Assembly: GCA_012845835.1 (NCBI GenBank)
Contig: JABAKD010000016.1
Location: 7,285,919 to 7,349,918, forward strand
Length of the DNA stretch: 64,000 bases
Direction: 5' to 3'
Origin: Undaria pinnatifida
Taxonomy: Eukaryota > Sar > Phaeophyceae > Laminariales > Alariaceae
Made by a program: the position numbers and the translations under genes. How positions within the stretch are numbered: position 1 is the stretch's first letter; every line of letters starts with the position of its first letter. Positions 11,061 to 24,600 of the stretch are shown here, piece after piece. The notes under the pieces were generated by a model that was not told where the DNA came from, made no database searches, and saw only the letters and a list, made by a program, of their open reading frames with translations.

Positions 11061-12070
11061 ATAGTATAGTCTATACCTGTTATGTGAGTTTTGATCAAAA
11101 CTCCTTTTTGGTTGATCTCACAGCTTTAGAAGTAGTGATTTTTTTCATTTTTTTTTAAAATGTACCAGGTATGTGATTACATATCCATCGCCTGATTGTC
11201 TGGCGGTATGTGGTATGTAGTATGTAGGATGGGCGCGACATATCGTTTCGTTGGTCTAAGATTTCGTGTGTTTTTTTTCTGTCCGAGATATTAAGGTTGA
11301 TTCCGAATCGTTACTGGTACTATTTTGGCGCGGGTTCGTACACGTTTCATTTAATTCATACAACAAGAACAAGAACAAAAACAAGAACATCAAAGAAAAA
11401 TCAGATACTACTCCTGAATAATTAGATGAAGTGCCTGGTACGGCGGTATGCAGGCGGCATTCTGCGTTGACATTTCGATAGAGCAACCAGTTTCGCCCCG
11501 ACCGTTACGCCTGCTTGCTGCCGTTACGTCTGCGAACCGTTTCCAGCAGCAACGGCATCAATAATATTAGCCATCACAGCAGCAGTTGCTGCTGCTGTTG
11601 TTGTTGTTGTAGCAGTGGTGAATGAGGGAGAGGGGCAGCACTCTCACTTTCTCACCCCCAGTACAGGACACCCAGCAAGGAACCTAAAGGATACTGACCC
11701 GGGCTGGGTTTCTTATTTGAGAGAGGGTGAGTTCTACATTAACTTCAGTATAACGGCTCCCCAATTTGCTGTATTCCTTTCGATCTCACCCTGGGTATTA
11801 CCTTGTTTTGTAGTAGGTTTCACTAGACTATATGCTTTGTGCTTTCATCAAGATTGTTGCTCGAAAACGGTGTCGCTTGTGTTCGTCGTTCCGACGTGGT
11901 GTACAGACAGACAGATGACATGCGTTGTTCTTTTTCGTGTAAAAAAGGCACATCATCATCCTCATCATCAGTCGTCGACGCACCGTTAACAAACACACTG
12001 ACTGAGGGTTTATTTTCGAATCGCCCGTCGGGTGTGTAGTATACGCGTTCTCCGTAAAAGATCGTTCACC
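11061..12070. other. no gene seen
   Basis: The stretch is AT-rich with gtt/gca trinucleotide runs near 11575-11620. There are no supported exons. Confidence 0.4.
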
Positions 12071-12074
12071 GGTG

Positions 12075-12075
12075 G

Positions 12076-12139
<64 letters not shown>

Positions 12140-12285
12140 GTACTACTTCTACTACTACTACCACTACTACTACCTACCACTACTACTACTACTGCTACTA
12201 CTACTACTACTACTACTGCTACTTCTACTACGACAACTACTACTACTACTACTACCACTACTACTACTGCTACTACTACTATTAA

Positions 12286-12343
<58 letters not shown>

Positions 12344-12352
12344 GCTGTGCGT
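12075..12352. repeat. (CTA)n microsatellite, about 280 bp
   Basis: An almost uninterrupted CTA/CTG/CCA trinucleotide array. It produces long artificial frames on both strands (poly-T, poly-L, poly-S) that should not be called genes. Confidence 0.95.
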
Positions 12353-12359
12353 GTTCGTT

Positions 12360-15120
12360 GTTGATGTTCGTCGTGTGTTCGCTAAGCAAAAAGCAAGGTT
12401 TGTCAACGGCCAAGGTTAGGGCAAGGTAACACACACCTACACGCCCTCGGACGAAGTTCTAAAAAAAAGCTGAAACGGCCGGGCGGGGAGAGAGTTGCCG
12501 ATGATCCATGAGTCGTGCGGTTGGTTGCATGCACATTTTTGTTTTTTGCCCTCGCGCCCATTGCGGTTGAGATATTGCATGCTGGCCAAAATCACCTTGC
12601 TTGCTTGCTGTATTTGCAATATGTGTATATCTCTCTCTCTCTCTCGTGTTTTGTGACCACAGAGGAAGCTCGCCTCTCTGTGAGGCATCAGCACGGATGC
12701 TACTAATAGTTGTGCTGGCTGTAGATGGGTGGAAATATCAGTGTAAGGTGAAGAACACCAGGGACATAGATCTCGATATCTTTCACAAAAAGGTGACCGT
12801 TTTTTGTTGTGGGTATAGACTATATATATACAGCAGCATGCAGCAATAAGTAGTACAGCAGTCAGTGGTACGTACGAGGTAGCAGTAGAGTGTGTTATAC
12901 CCCCCACGTTTTGGAGGACATGGGCTCGGGAACTTCATGCATGCTAGGGTGTGTGTTCTCACAAAGGACGTGTTACACGACGACGGTAGATCGCAGGGGT
13001 GCAACGTCTCGAAGTAAATATGGACGCTAGGACGTACCATAAGATCCTAGGGGCTATCCTAGGAACAAGAATATGTCCAACTTGTCAGATTTTTCAGGGT
13101 TTTTCATCCCAGTGCCGTTCGTCAATGGTAATGAAGGATTCTTACAGAGGGGGTTGGGGTGTAAAAAAAGGAACCTCGTTTTTGTGTTTTTTTTTGCAGG
13201 AAAATAAAAATGGGACATGGGAACGTTTGCTACGTTTGATAGTACACGGTGCTGCGACCAGGCCTTTGCGTGCTGCTGTTGCGCGAAAGAGGAGGAGAGA
13301 CCACTACCCGCGTGTCCCCTGACCAAGGGTGCTAGTTAGTAAGGTGAGCACTGCCAGTAAGTCGAGGGCCTGTCGCATGTTCCCTTTGACCTTTGAAGGT
13401 TTTTGCGGCTAGCCGAAAAGCCGTGCGTGTGTATAGATAGAGCAGCAGCAGCCAGCAGCGAGGGTATACACGAGCGGAGCTTATTGCTCTTCTACGGGCT
13501 GCGCTGACTACGGCGAACCGTGCGCCTCGTGCCGAGGATTCGGCCATGCGAACTTCTCTGTGCTGTCAGCGTAGCCGTGGGTACTCGTTCCTAGCTTTTC
13601 TCGTGGTCAATAGGTCACGCTAAAAGCGAAGCAAGGCATTCTTGTTGTGTCTCATCAACCTCTCTTTTTGCTACGAAAATTGTGGACCGGGCCGGATTTG
13701 GAGCCGCCTTTCTCATTTTTTTTAGAAGTGACTATGTTTTAGTGTAGAATTTGACGGATTGGTTTAGTTTTGTGGCATTTTGGTTAGGATTTTTCATTTT
13801 TCTCTCGAGAAGGTCGGACGGCGACACACCCACCACAGAGCAAGGCGACGGAGAGAGAGGGAGGAGGAGAGATGTGCAGCCTGATACGTTGCACCCTCTC
13901 CAACCTGATAAATGTTTCACCCTTTCCCCCCACTGCTACCAGTATGCTACCACGTGCCAGGCTCAACAAGCAGTGCTGTGAACGATCTTTCATTGCATAC
14001 GATGAACCTTGCTGTGCTTGCAGAGAGAGTGAGTTGCAGGAGGAATTAAGAAAGTTTGGAAATTGGCGCTCGAGAATACTGCTGTACCATGAGAACTGGT
14101 CCAAAATCGAGAATACGGTGAGAATTGGGCCAAAATATATAACCAGGTATGAGACGAGCTGTCGCAACGTGTGTATGATACGAGTGCTTGTGGTGACTAC
14201 CATAGCAGACGAGGAGAGCGTTGGATTGGGTTGGGTCGCCCCTGGGTCGCCACCTAGGCTGCGGTGGGTTGCTGGCTGTGTCACTGCTGCGTTATGCACG
14301 AGGTGTAGTAAGAAAATTGGCACTTGATAGTACGGTAAGAAATGGGCAACAATAATAAGAAATGGACCTAAATCGAGAATAGCAGTGTTTTGATAATCAC
14401 GAGTGTTTTGCGGTGGCCGCCGCAGATACTGGATAGGCAGGAAGAGTGTTGAGTTGGGTCGCATGGCGCCACCTAGGTTGCGTTGCAGTGGATTGGGTCG
14501 CCACTAACTACGATACGGCAGCAGTTGCAGGCTCTATTTGTTGCGGCCCTAGGCCCTCATCATGCGGATGGCCGCAGCCAAGTAGGGTAGAGTATAGATT
14601 CACCGGCTTGGGATGGAACCCTACAGCAGTAGTTTATTTATTTCGTCTGTTTTAACGTATAATAGAAGGGCGCTGCTACTGCTGCTACTAGTAATATTAA
14701 TAGCTGGTACTAGAGCACGCGTTCTGCTGCTGGTTATACTCATATACCGGTACTTTAGATGCTACTGCGAACCTACAGAGAGTCAGTATTGTCTATGAAC
14801 AGCATTTATTGGTATGGTCTCTTCCAGGCGCTACCCCTGCACTCTTCACAGCGGTCGGTCATTTTCATGTTACAAGCACGAGGCGGTCAAATTGAAGTGC
14901 AACCCAGTTTGTGACTTGAAAAGGACAATTTGTCGAAGAAAACTTACGATTCCAGCACCTATCCTCTATCCTTTCATACTACACGCGAAGAAACTCGGGC
15001 TGCAGGGGTAGGGGGTAGGAGATGCTTCCGTGTATCATGTGTAAGGAGCTGTGCGGTCACTTGCAAAGCATAGTGGTATTATACTTGCACCGCATCACGC
15101 TCTTACTCGTATTCGTGTTA
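12360..15120. other. no supported gene; locally duplicated sequence near 14040-14540
   Basis: Open frames exist on both strands, up to 226 codons on minus at 13784-14464, but none shows motifs or matching splice sites. The words gttgggtcgc and cacctagg(c/t)tgcg recur about 250 bp apart, as do tccaaaatcgagaat and acctaaatcgagaat, pointing to an old local duplication. Confidence 0.4.
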
Positions 15121-15124
15121 GTTG

Positions 15125-15315
15125 GTGTTAATAGTCGCTCGATATGACCGCAGTCGTGGTGTATTTGGGGCTGTTGATTCGATGCGAGTCAACGAGGGAA
15201 GAAAGGGCTGAAGTCTTCTCGCGATACAAATTAAGGCACCCACCGTAGCGGGGAGGGGGGGGAAGAGCCTGCTTATGTGACCCCGGGTCTGATTTACGTC
15301 CAGGGAGGGAGAAGG
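15125..15315. repeat. dispersed repeat (second copy at about 51990-52150)
   Basis: The two share gcgagtc.acgagggaagaaa, a middle [17 protein letters not shown] run, and tatgtgaccccggrtctga followed by gggagggag. It is non-coding. Confidence 0.6.
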
Positions 15316-15624
15316 AGAACCCAAAAATGCGAAGAAAACAGAGGGAGAAGGAGAAAGAAAAAGTGTCAAGATTGTCTGTTGCTGCTCACCTTGGCAACAT
15401 CCATGAAAGCCAAACCAGTATATCTTCAAAGAAAAATACACACGTACTTAAAATTCAAATGGCGCGGCTGGTGTGTCACGCAGCTTGCAGAGATACGTCT
15501 AGATTATTATATAGGATAAAGAATGGAAATCAGAAAAAGTTTTGATACGTGAGTTTTGATTTGGTCTACCAAATTTTCAGCGAAAAAAAAAAAAAGGTCG
15601 TATTTTCTCCGGACAAAGTTTTAC

Positions 15625-15662
15625 GGGCAGGGTTGGGGTTGGGGTCGGGGTTAGGGTTTTTA
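15625..15662. repeat. telomere-like G-rich interstitial tract
   Basis: The run gggttggggttggggtcggg continues into gttagggttt. Similar short tracts occur at about 60125 and 61815. It is too short and degenerate to be a telomere and may belong to a dispersed repeat. Confidence 0.5.
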
Positions 15663-15744
15663 ACTTTATATACTTGTGTTAATAGTTAGAATATCGTAGA
15701 AAGACAGGTAAGACCGGCAGGCTGAGTGATACCTGGTGTACCCG

Positions 15745-15842
15745 GAAGCCGTTAACCCCTTTACAACTGGAAACCCGTTTTTGGGGACAAAATTACTTGG
15801 ATTTAGTATAGGGAGGGGTTCGGGGGCTCTAAAGGGGTTAAG
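15745..15842. repeat. short dispersed repeat family R2, first of about seven copies
   Basis: The theme is ccctttacaactggaaaccc, a (t/g)tgggg(a)caaaattacttgg word and ccaagtaatttgtcc in the reverse sense. Related copies are seen at about 16190-16285, 27285-27375, 31985-32070, 35065-35115, 37685-37735 and 38230-38310, in both orientations. Several sit inside introns of the large gene. Confidence 0.6.
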
Positions 15843-18390
15843 CTAAGCTTAGTCTCCCTAATAAGAAACCCAGCCTGGGTCAGAAGTATTTATGGTTCTT
15901 GTCGCGTGTCCGGTTGTGCTATAGTGGTGTGTCGGAACAGCCACGTGTCACCGAACAAGGCCCGGTCGTATTCCGCGTGGTGGTTACATGGTTATTTACC
16001 CGGTAATTGCTACCTTGTGTATGCCGTACCATATGCTACTGTGGTACGTATGATCCTTACCGATACACCGGTACAGCAAACCACGGTACGTTACCTGTAC
16101 ACCTGTACAGCGGCGGCTGCGGGAATATTTCGATACACAGTGGTGTCCCCGATTTAAGAGCACCCAAGATAAGAGCATTCGGGACCTGATTAACCCGTTC
16201 AGAGCCCACAAATCCCTCCCTGTACTAATTCCAAGTAATTTTGCCCCCAAAAGGGGTTTCCGGTTGTAAAGAGGCCACGGGGGATCGCACAGGAACATTT
16301 TGAGTAGGAGTTCGCACGGAGGCATTTCGCGTACATACAAACCACTTGAAAACTGAGTATGACATCTGCAAACAAGATCCTTATTTCGATGTTTGAGACA
16401 AATTTCAAAAAAGATCCATTACTACAGAGCTTTCGAGGTGCTTTTAGCCCTTTGTTGGACTCCATGACTAACCACCCTTTTTCCGAGTGTTCCTCTCCTT
16501 TTCTCCAAAGACCTTGTACCTCAGACTACAAAGAGAGTTATATTATCCGCCTGGTGAGCAGCAGGCTTTTGGTGAAAACCGTTTTTTCATCGGTGTTGTA
16601 CCCATTGTATTAGGCTCCCGCGCGTGAATTGAATCACATCAGCGATTTCGGTAGCTTTTGATGTTGCTGGCTCGCAAGTTCGAACTCACGAAAACATCTC
16701 GTGGGTCGCTCCTGACTGCCCGCGACTGCTGGCTGGCGCACCCGACGTCGACATACCCCACTAGGAGCCTCCCTCAATTTCGCGGGCCGTGGTTGCTTGT
16801 GGGGAGCTGTAGCTGCCCGCTAATGAAGTGCATACGTTCTGTTGGGGGTTGTTTTTAGTCTCGTTTTGTGTACCCCAAATTTCGATCACTGCAGTGCCTC
16901 AAAGTCGAGGTGTGGACCTCTGCTGAGAAGAAGAGGGACACCGATCTGAAGAGACTCACAGCATCTGTGGATTAAGCCCTTTCTTTTATAGGTTCACGGG
17001 TCTGTGTTCCACGAACCACCCGAAGCTCTAAACTCAGCGTGTTAACGTAGCCATGTGTTTCACTCTTCCGATAAAACTTTCAGATTTAAGAGTTACCGGA
17101 AAACCGGGGACCAGGGGACGCTTGGGTCCCCCCGTGGCCTTAAGAGCGGTCTAATCGGCATGTCCCGCCATACTAAAAAGCTATATATTGCCCACTACAG
17201 ATAAGAGAAAACGTGTAGTTAAGAGCGTCTGTTTCGGTTCGTCAAGGAATGCTCTTAATTCGGGGTACCCATTGTACTGGTATTTTCAGCCCTTGTACTT
17301 GTGCACAGACTGTCTCACACTAGTTGTCCTCGAATTTTCGGAGCAAATTGCTAAGAATTAGGGCCTTTCCTAACGAGCACCCGAAAAAGTCGGGATTTGT
17401 CGCAAGAAAAACATGAAATGTTCGCGAGTCGGGATATTTGATGTTCGTCAGGAACTCAGAAGTTGAATCGGAGATGTCAGGATTCCTGACCCAAAGAACG
17501 CGATATATTTTTAAACGTGACATTCCAGGATCAAAATGTCAGCAATCGTGACATTGTGTCAGAATTCGTGATTTGTTGCGTTTGTTGGGAACGACCCCAA
17601 GGGCGAGCTGCCTTGCATGTCGAGTCACCCAAACCCGCTGAATCGGCCCTTCGCCTCGTTGAGCTCGTACACACACCCCCAGTCCGTCTTGGTTCAGAAA
17701 TGGGTCAGGCTCTCACGTCTCGAGGGAGAACTCCAACCACGTATATAGCATCAACGGTCTCCTCAAACTTGGCAGAGAGCTCTCTCAGAGCAGTGGAGTA
17801 TACGGGCTCGAAGGTTTGACTTCATCCCGCGCCCTGTCAGGCGAGGAATCATGGGCGGCGGTTGGTGCTGTATGCGGAAAGCACAGTTTTTTGCTGCTTC
17901 GGCACATGAAACAAATTTCTATTGATAGCGACTGTGTGGGGTTCAACACCATAAAGAAGAAATCATGTTTTGTTTCCCTATTTCGTCTCCCATCAGAGTT
18001 GACCGCATAACCAGCTGAATTTGAAATCCGGAAATGGAGGTTTCGACACCTTCGCCGGCGTGTTTGACCTGGGGAACGGGGGAATCGGGCCCGCTTTGAT
18101 CGAGTTCCGACTATCAACAGCCATTTAAACCGGAACTAATCCAAACCACATCACAGGGCGTTATAAATCCTGCGAGGGGGGCTCCTTGGTTGAAGTCGGT
18201 CCTTGACCCTTCAAGCTGCAAGCCAGTTTTCATTGCCTCTCAAACTCCACCCTCCCCACACAATGATATCATGTTCTCCTCGGGACGCTCTACATCAATC
18301 ATCAATCAGCCCTATCGCGCATGGACACGAGATAGATGAGGCCACCACCACAGCAAGGCCGGGAGGGCCCTCCCGGCTGTACTGTGGTGG
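15843..18390. other. no supported gene
   Basis: The stretch contains R2 and ttaagagc-family repeats and a tRNA B-box-like fragment (gttcgaactcacgaa, about 16678). The open frames show no domain motifs. Confidence 0.4.
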
Positions 18391-18394
18391 GCTA

Positions 18395-18395
18395 C

Positions 18396-18427
<32 letters not shown>

Positions 18428-18515
18428 GTGCTGCTGCTGCTGCTACTACTACTACTACTACTACCACTACTGTTGCTACTGCTACTGCTACTGCTGCTGC
18501 TGCTGCTGCTGCGTC
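18395..18515. repeat. (CTG)n / (CTA)n microsatellite
   Basis: This is a compound ctgctgctgg, ctactacta and ctgctgctg array. It gives poly-Leu, poly-Cys and, on the reverse strand, poly-Ala/Val frames, which I regard as artefacts. Confidence 0.9.
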
Positions 18516-18519
18516 TTCT

Positions 18520-20045
18520 TCACGTTTGTCGCCACACATGCGTGCTCTCGTCCTTTGTTATGTGTGTCGCCCGCCCTTGTTTTGCCCATCCATCATGTGT
18601 ATCGCATTTCCCGTTGTTAGCGCCATGCTCAGCTGCCAACAACGTGTTCAGGCTCGCACATTCACACGCCCTGGCGGCAGATGGGCTGTGTGAAAGGCTA
18701 CCGTACAGTCGTACGGGCGAAGTTCTGTGAGGGGCCGCGCACGCGCCCACGCCGTACTACTCCAACGCATCTCGAGGGTTGCGCACACAACGAAGGCGGT
18801 CTATCCCCTGTGTAGGACTCGATCCGATCTACGAAGAAAACTCGTTGATCTTCAAGAAATGATTTTGCCGGAAAATTTCTAGCATGATTTTCATCAGAAA
18901 ATTCGTCGTGGGGGTATGTTTTTCAGTGGTGGGAAAAAATAAAAAATAAACTGAAAATAGGTTTCCAAGTACATCGCTGGCATTATTCCTATCTGACCTA
19001 GAAGGCGTTATACACTCTTGATGCGCATCCGACGGCGTTTGCCGTTTCTTCAGGACTGGAGCTTGGCACAATGTCGATATCCTGTGTGCTCCTACTCGTA
19101 CTAATAATCAGTCCCGAAAAATAGACCATTACAGTATTGCGGATGAAGCGGCGACATATCTAGAAATACCTATCCGAAAATAACTTCCTGATGTTGTCCG
19201 AACATGACAACACCGTAAAAACTTCGAGCGACGCCCCGGGAGAAAAGAAACAGGGGTCCTGGATACCCCTCACCTACGGCTCGCAAGCACTCTGAGAAGA
19301 GCGAGCCCGATTCGATTCAACTTTGGGTCAAAAACGTGCTAAACCGCGTATGAAGCAGAGCTTTGAATTTCGAAATGCTCTTCTATGATGGTGGGCTTAT
19401 TCTAGACCCTTAGATAAGAAGCACGTTTATAGAGGACAGATGGTAGTCTGAATTCCGGAGTCCGACGAAGCTCTCTTTTTTGTCAGTACTCGTCGAATCT
19501 GGTCATATTCGTACGGTGCGAAGTATGTATAAATACATGGTCGTGGTCGTGATCGCAGTCGTACTTCGTGTTTATATTCATATGACGACGACTGCAATCC
19601 TGCAGCTAGTCAAGCTGTAAACGTAGAAATACCCATAAGAACTTTGGCAGTCAATGGGAGTATGCTAGAAGCTGGAAGGAGGAACTGCGGCATTATTTAC
19701 TACCAGGTACCGGTGTAATGTTGCAAAGCCGAGAGTGAACCACCGCCGTAGCTCGATTCGTTTAATGGCACCTGTGCAGCAGAAGGACGGGGGTATGTCG
19801 CCGCTCCTCGCACCTGCCGAAAACCTCCACAAAACAGCTACAACCACAGGAAAAACATGCTACAGTGTTGAGGGTTAGCGCAGAGAGCAAGTAGTTTAAA
19901 TGCTCGTCATCACCGACCGCTCGTACTGCTGGCAACATGCATGCGCTTCGCTCGTGTTTGCTCTTTTGTACTGGTCCTTTTTTAATACTGGCAATACCGT
20001 AGCGTAGTGATGATGGTGTCCAAAGGAGTCTTCACGACTATGCTG
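18520..20045. other. no supported gene
   Basis: No exon with convincing splice sites or motifs was found on either strand. Confidence 0.4.
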
Positions 20046-20049
20046 GTTT

Positions 20050-20700
20050 CAGCATGCCCCGTTCCGCGTCGGCTCTATTGTGCGGCACCAGACCGCCGGC
20101 GCCACGACGACCGTGCCACGGTCGCCCCAAACGTCAGTCCTCGGTGTCCCTGGCGAAAGAACAGGCGCCGACGCCGAGCTCGGCGAGCGGGGGGCGGGTG
20201 AAGCCGCCCTCCCGGGGACGGCTTGCTCTCTCCCCGGCGTGGCGGAGAATCGTAAAACAATGGAAATCCCATCACGAGTCGAGCACGAGTACAAACCAAT
20301 CGCATCTGTCTGCTTCTGTACGTACTGTTGTAGGCTGTAACGCATGGTGAATGGTTTGTTTGGTGGGTGGACGGGTTGGTCGGTGTGTTGTTGGGTGGGT
20401 GGCTGGGTCGTTTCGTACGTGGGTGAGTGCTGTCGTGCCTGTGCCCCGTTCTTTTTTTGGTTCATTGTGTTTGTTTTCTCCGCTCTACCGGCCCGATCTG
20501 GCGAAGTACAAGTACGAACCAACGCATTTGTTTGCTGCTGTACATGCTTCTGTACTGCTGTAGCACGTGGCGGTTGTTTTGGCTGGTCGGTGGATGACTC
20601 TGTCGGTGGGTTGGTGCGTCGTTTGGTACGTGGTTGAGTCTTTTCTTGCCTGCATACCGACTGGCCCGAGCAATACTCCGGGAGTACCACTAGCACGTAC
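20050..20700 (-). repeat. diverged repeat, inverted relative to 23325-24010
   Basis: Read on minus, this block shares the order of an acgtacg(g/a)aac(g)..ccacccaccca run, a cagtac-rich stretch, tgggatttccattgttttac and ttctccgccacgccgggg with plus-strand 23325-23860 (gcgggatttgcaattgttta, ttccccgccacgccgggg). The two copies face each other about 2.6 kb apart, just upstream of and within the first intron of the large gene. The long frames here lack motifs. Confidence 0.5.
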
Positions 20701-21227
20701 CAGGTATAAATACCGTACCGGACAAGTCCTTCGGTGTATCGTTTTTTGTTGGTGGTGGTGCTGGTGGTGGTGGTGGTGGTGTTAATGCTCTCACTTTAAT
20801 TCATCATCGCCATAAAAATACGTAGTTAGTGTTTTGTTGGTGTAGTGGGAGAAGTGTTTGATCAATATTAACCGGTGGCTCGCTGCGCTCGTAGGCACTT
20901 TACGATCGTCGCATGTGGTGAGGTGTTTTATCGCACTAGACCAGTGGCTCGCTTGGCTCGTAGACCCTTTACGATCGTTATGCCATGTTTAATCGCACTA
21001 GACTGGTGGCTCGCTCCGCGAGCAGGCACTTCACGATCGTCATGCCCTTCTTTTTTCTTTTTGTTAGACTTAGTTAAGTCAAGGTTCATCAATGTTTCGT
21101 ACTCCCCCTGCAAATCAAACCTATGATACCTGAAACCCTTCTTTTCTACAGTGCTTCATGTCCTTCATGCACAAAAACAAGCATGTTCCCGTAGACAGTC
21201 GATGTCACGCTCCATATGGCTACAGCA

Positions 21228-21440
21228 TAGCCCCCCCGCCCCCCGCCCCGCTTCCCACTGCCCGCCCCTCCCCTACGCTCCCCACCGCCTCCCTCCCCCC
21301 CCCCTCTGCTTCCCACCGCTTCCTCAACCTCTCCTCTCTCCCACGTCCCACCTCCCTGCTATTGTATATACATCGGGTCCCCCCCTCTTCGCCCCTCACC
21401 CCCTTCCCTCCCACCGCCTCATTTTGCCTCCCCTCTTATT
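21228..21440 (+). promoter_or_regulatory. pyrimidine-rich leader / putative core promoter of the large gene
   Basis: About 200 bp of almost pure C/T sequence abuts the first ATG (21441). A TATA-like tgtatatacat lies at about 21364. It may be a promoter, a 5' UTR, or the polypyrimidine tract of an upstream intron if a non-coding first exon exists. The first possibility is inference only. Confidence 0.35.
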
Positions 21441-21617
21441 ATGTATACGTGGAAAAGGGTGAGTAAAAGAAGAATGAATTTGGAAGCCGCGGCGGCGGTG
21501 TTAGGGGTGGCCGTTGACGCCGACCCGGAGACGCTTAAGGCCGCCTATCGACGGCTGGCATTGAGATGGCACCCGGATAAGTGCAAGGAGGCGGACGCGA
21601 AAGAGCGCTTTCAAGAG
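21441..21617 (+). CDS. exon 1: J-domain helices I-II with HPD
   Basis: The frame reads [20 protein letters not shown], then [16 protein letters not shown] and KERFQE, a classical DnaJ N-terminal two thirds with the HPD tripeptide needed to stimulate Hsp70 ATPase. Two ATGs are possible, 21441 and 21474. The second (MNLEAAAAV) places the domain at the extreme N-terminus as usual. The donor gag|gtgggg at 21618 leaves phase 0, which does not fit the next recognised exon (one-nucleotide start). Confidence 0.8.
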
Positions 21618-24600
21618 GTGGGGTACAACGCGAGGCTTGCTTTGCTCGTCTCTTGTGCTATTGCGCACTATATAGTATCATACTACTTGTTATAGTTTGC
21701 ATATTTGCTAACATTAACATTGTACTTGCTTTGCAGTATTGCTATTATTTAATAGTACTTGTGAGCGTGTTAAACCACGGGTATGTATTGCAAAGCTGCT
21801 ACTGCTACCTGGTAGTCTGTAGAAGAGCCGCGGTTTGACCTCTTGATTACGCTGTTAGTGCTTGTACTTATACTTGTATTTGTAGATCGTACTTGGTAAA
21901 ATTAGTTCGAAATCGTTCAGCTGCGAGTTCGATCAACGTAATGGTCGATACTCATCTTTGCAAGCTGCGTGATACTCCGGCCGCTCGTTTTTTACAGATG
22001 TATTAACCTTTGAATATGTATGGCTGCTATGGCTGCTGCCAGGGTCAGTAGGATATTTTTTTTACCAAGGACGATTTTTTGTGTTTGTACAAGATGCTGC
22101 TGTGCTGTAAGTAGGAAGCCGCAGTTCGATCCCTTGACTGACCGCTCGTACAGCTGTTACTTGGTATCGTATATACTTGGTACAGTAGTACTTGAACTTG
22201 TCGGTGGTGTATTTGCACAAGATGCTGTACGAAGTAGTACATAGGAGACGGCTTGACTGATGGCTCCCCTATACTAGAACGGCTTGACGGCTTGATTGAT
22301 CGCTCCCCTACACTTCAGAACGGTTTGACGGCTTGACTGACCGCTCCCCTACACGAGAACGGTTTGATCGCTTGACTGCCTGCCCCCCTCGAGTAAAACT
22401 ATCGTAATATATTCCGGCCGAAAGAGGCCTTGACGAAAGCATGTGTACTTTGATACACTAGTTTTATACACTACCTGGTACAAGGCTTTCCTTCGGAGTG
22501 GCCGTTTCTTAAGACAATTTACCATTTTATTACCTGGTAGTTAGTTTTGGGCTTTTATGCCAATTCTTGTTCTATTATAAAAATAAAAATACACTCCAGC
22601 TGTGAGATCGACGATTTTGTCGAAACTCATATTTGCAAGCTGTGTGTGATACTCCGATCGCGCGTAATACTGGGTGTGTGTCCTCATTTAATATTAAGGA
22701 TATAGGTCGGCGACTCCCCTTGGAACTACAGTGTAGCTTGTACCAGGGTCAACAGGGTGATGTTAGTCAGGCTGTGCGCGGAAACCATAAAACCCGTTTT
22801 TGAGGGGGACTAAATCTGACAGCTGTTGAAGGAAATGCATCAGTTTTATCAAGTGTATCCTGTAAGTCGTATAACTGGTGAGAGGAGGGCGGAGTTTTTG
22901 AGGGCGTGGAGGGGCTGGGTTTGAACAAGAGGGAGCGCAGGGGGGGGGGGGGGATATGCTTTCAAATTTTGTAATACCCTAGAGCTTTGTACTAAAAATG
23001 AACTTGTTCAAGATAGCGGTACTCCCGAAGTATGCCTGTTGCCGGCCGGTATGGCGGACAAGAACAAATTAATTGGTGCTGTATCATCCTCTGTATGTAA
23101 GTACTACAATAATAACAAAATATTAACTTTTCATAAAATAACAGGACAGTACGGCAGTGCAGCAGTACGTACGGTAGTAAAGGTATCATCCTCTGTATGC
23201 AAGTACTAAAAGAACGAAATAATAACAGGGCAGCAGTACGGCAGTACGGCAGTGCAGCAGTACGGCAGTGCAGCAGTACGGACGGTAGTAAAGGACAGAG
23301 GAGTGCAGCAGTGGGGACGGTGGTACTCCCAAGCACCAGTGGGAGGCCGGTATTTGAGAAACAAAAAAAAAGGTTCATCTCCCACAGGACAAAAAAGACT
23401 CCCACGTACGGAACGGCCCACCCACCCACCACGGACGACGCCGTGCACTCTCCACCCACCCACCGACCAAACCTTTACTACATGCAGCAGTACAGCTGTG
23501 CAGCAGTACGTACAGCAGTACACCTGGTACGCGGGGAGCAGCTACGAGTAGTTGGTTGGTTCTTGAGGACCTTGTATGAAACAGGAAACAGACGGGGGGA
23601 GTTTCATTTTTTGACGATACTCGACCATCTCGGGGAGCGAGCGAGCCGCCATCCACCACCCACCCACCACCCACCACCCACCATCCACCCACCATTCACC
23701 CACGGACCTAACCAGTACAGCAGTACAGCAATGCAGCAGTACGTAGAGCAATACACCTGACAGGCGAGCAGCAGCCGATTCGTTGGTTACAATGCTCTCG
23801 GGCTGGGCGGGATTTGCAATTGTTTACTATTCCCCGCCACGCCGGGGGCCAAGCGAAAAGCGCTCGCGTTGCCAATTCTGCGCACGGCGAGCGGCGACGG
23901 CTGGACGCTGCTGCCATTGGCCCTGGTGTTGTTGTGCTTGCTGTTGTTGTGCTTGCTGTTGACGCAGGCGCGCTTGTTGTGTCGTGTCCATGGCTCAAGT
24001 GGCCGAAAAGCAATTTGACAGTTTAATATGGTTTGGAGTTCGAAAAAATAAAAAAAGCGGGCAGCGACGAAGAAAAAACGGGGGAGGGGCAAACGAGCCG
24101 CCCCCAGGAGGGCAATATCCACACTCCCCCCTCGCCGAGGTGGGGCACCAACGGCCGTTCTTTCGCCGGCACGTCGTAGTGCTGCTGTGCGGATGGGACG
24201 TGGCGGCACCGCGAGGCCGCCGGAGGCCGAGTGGAGCTCGGGAGTCGCAGTTTTTTGGGGGGATTTTATCACCAAAATAAAAAAAATAAAATAAAAAAAA
24301 ACGCCACGACCACGTTAGCGTATTGTATAATTAGGATTAACTATTTTTTTGTTCGTAGTACGCATTATATCAGTCTTTACTCCGTAATACTGTTATTTAG
24401 TAAGTTTTTTGTATATTATACCTGGTGCCTGATACTGCTGTTGTAGTTGTTCGTTAGTTATTGATAGGTAAACTGGTTGGTTATTTTTTAGTTAGGTTGT
24501 TTTGTGTGTTCCCTGTTTCGGTGATGTGGCGTGTGTTGCGATGTGCTGAACTGTGTTTTGTTGTTTTTGTGTTACGGAGTGCATCTGGTGGTGTGTAGTC

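Noticed and set aside
12032-12419. poly-Thr, poly-Leu and poly-Ser frames
   Set aside because: Produced by the CTA microsatellite in all frames.
13784-14464. 226-codon minus frame
   Set aside because: Long but no recognisable family, overlaps a 151-codon plus frame and locally duplicated sequence.
18203-18730. 175-codon plus frame with poly-Leu core
   Set aside because: The core is a CTG microsatellite and the flanks have no motif.
20049-20696. 215-codon minus frame rich in Thr/Pro/Gln
   Set aside because: Coincides with the diverged inverted repeat and is not preserved in its partner at 23325-24010.
22247-22392. CRISPR-like array
   Set aside because: Units are contiguous with no unique spacers and the DNA is eukaryotic; it is a minisatellite.
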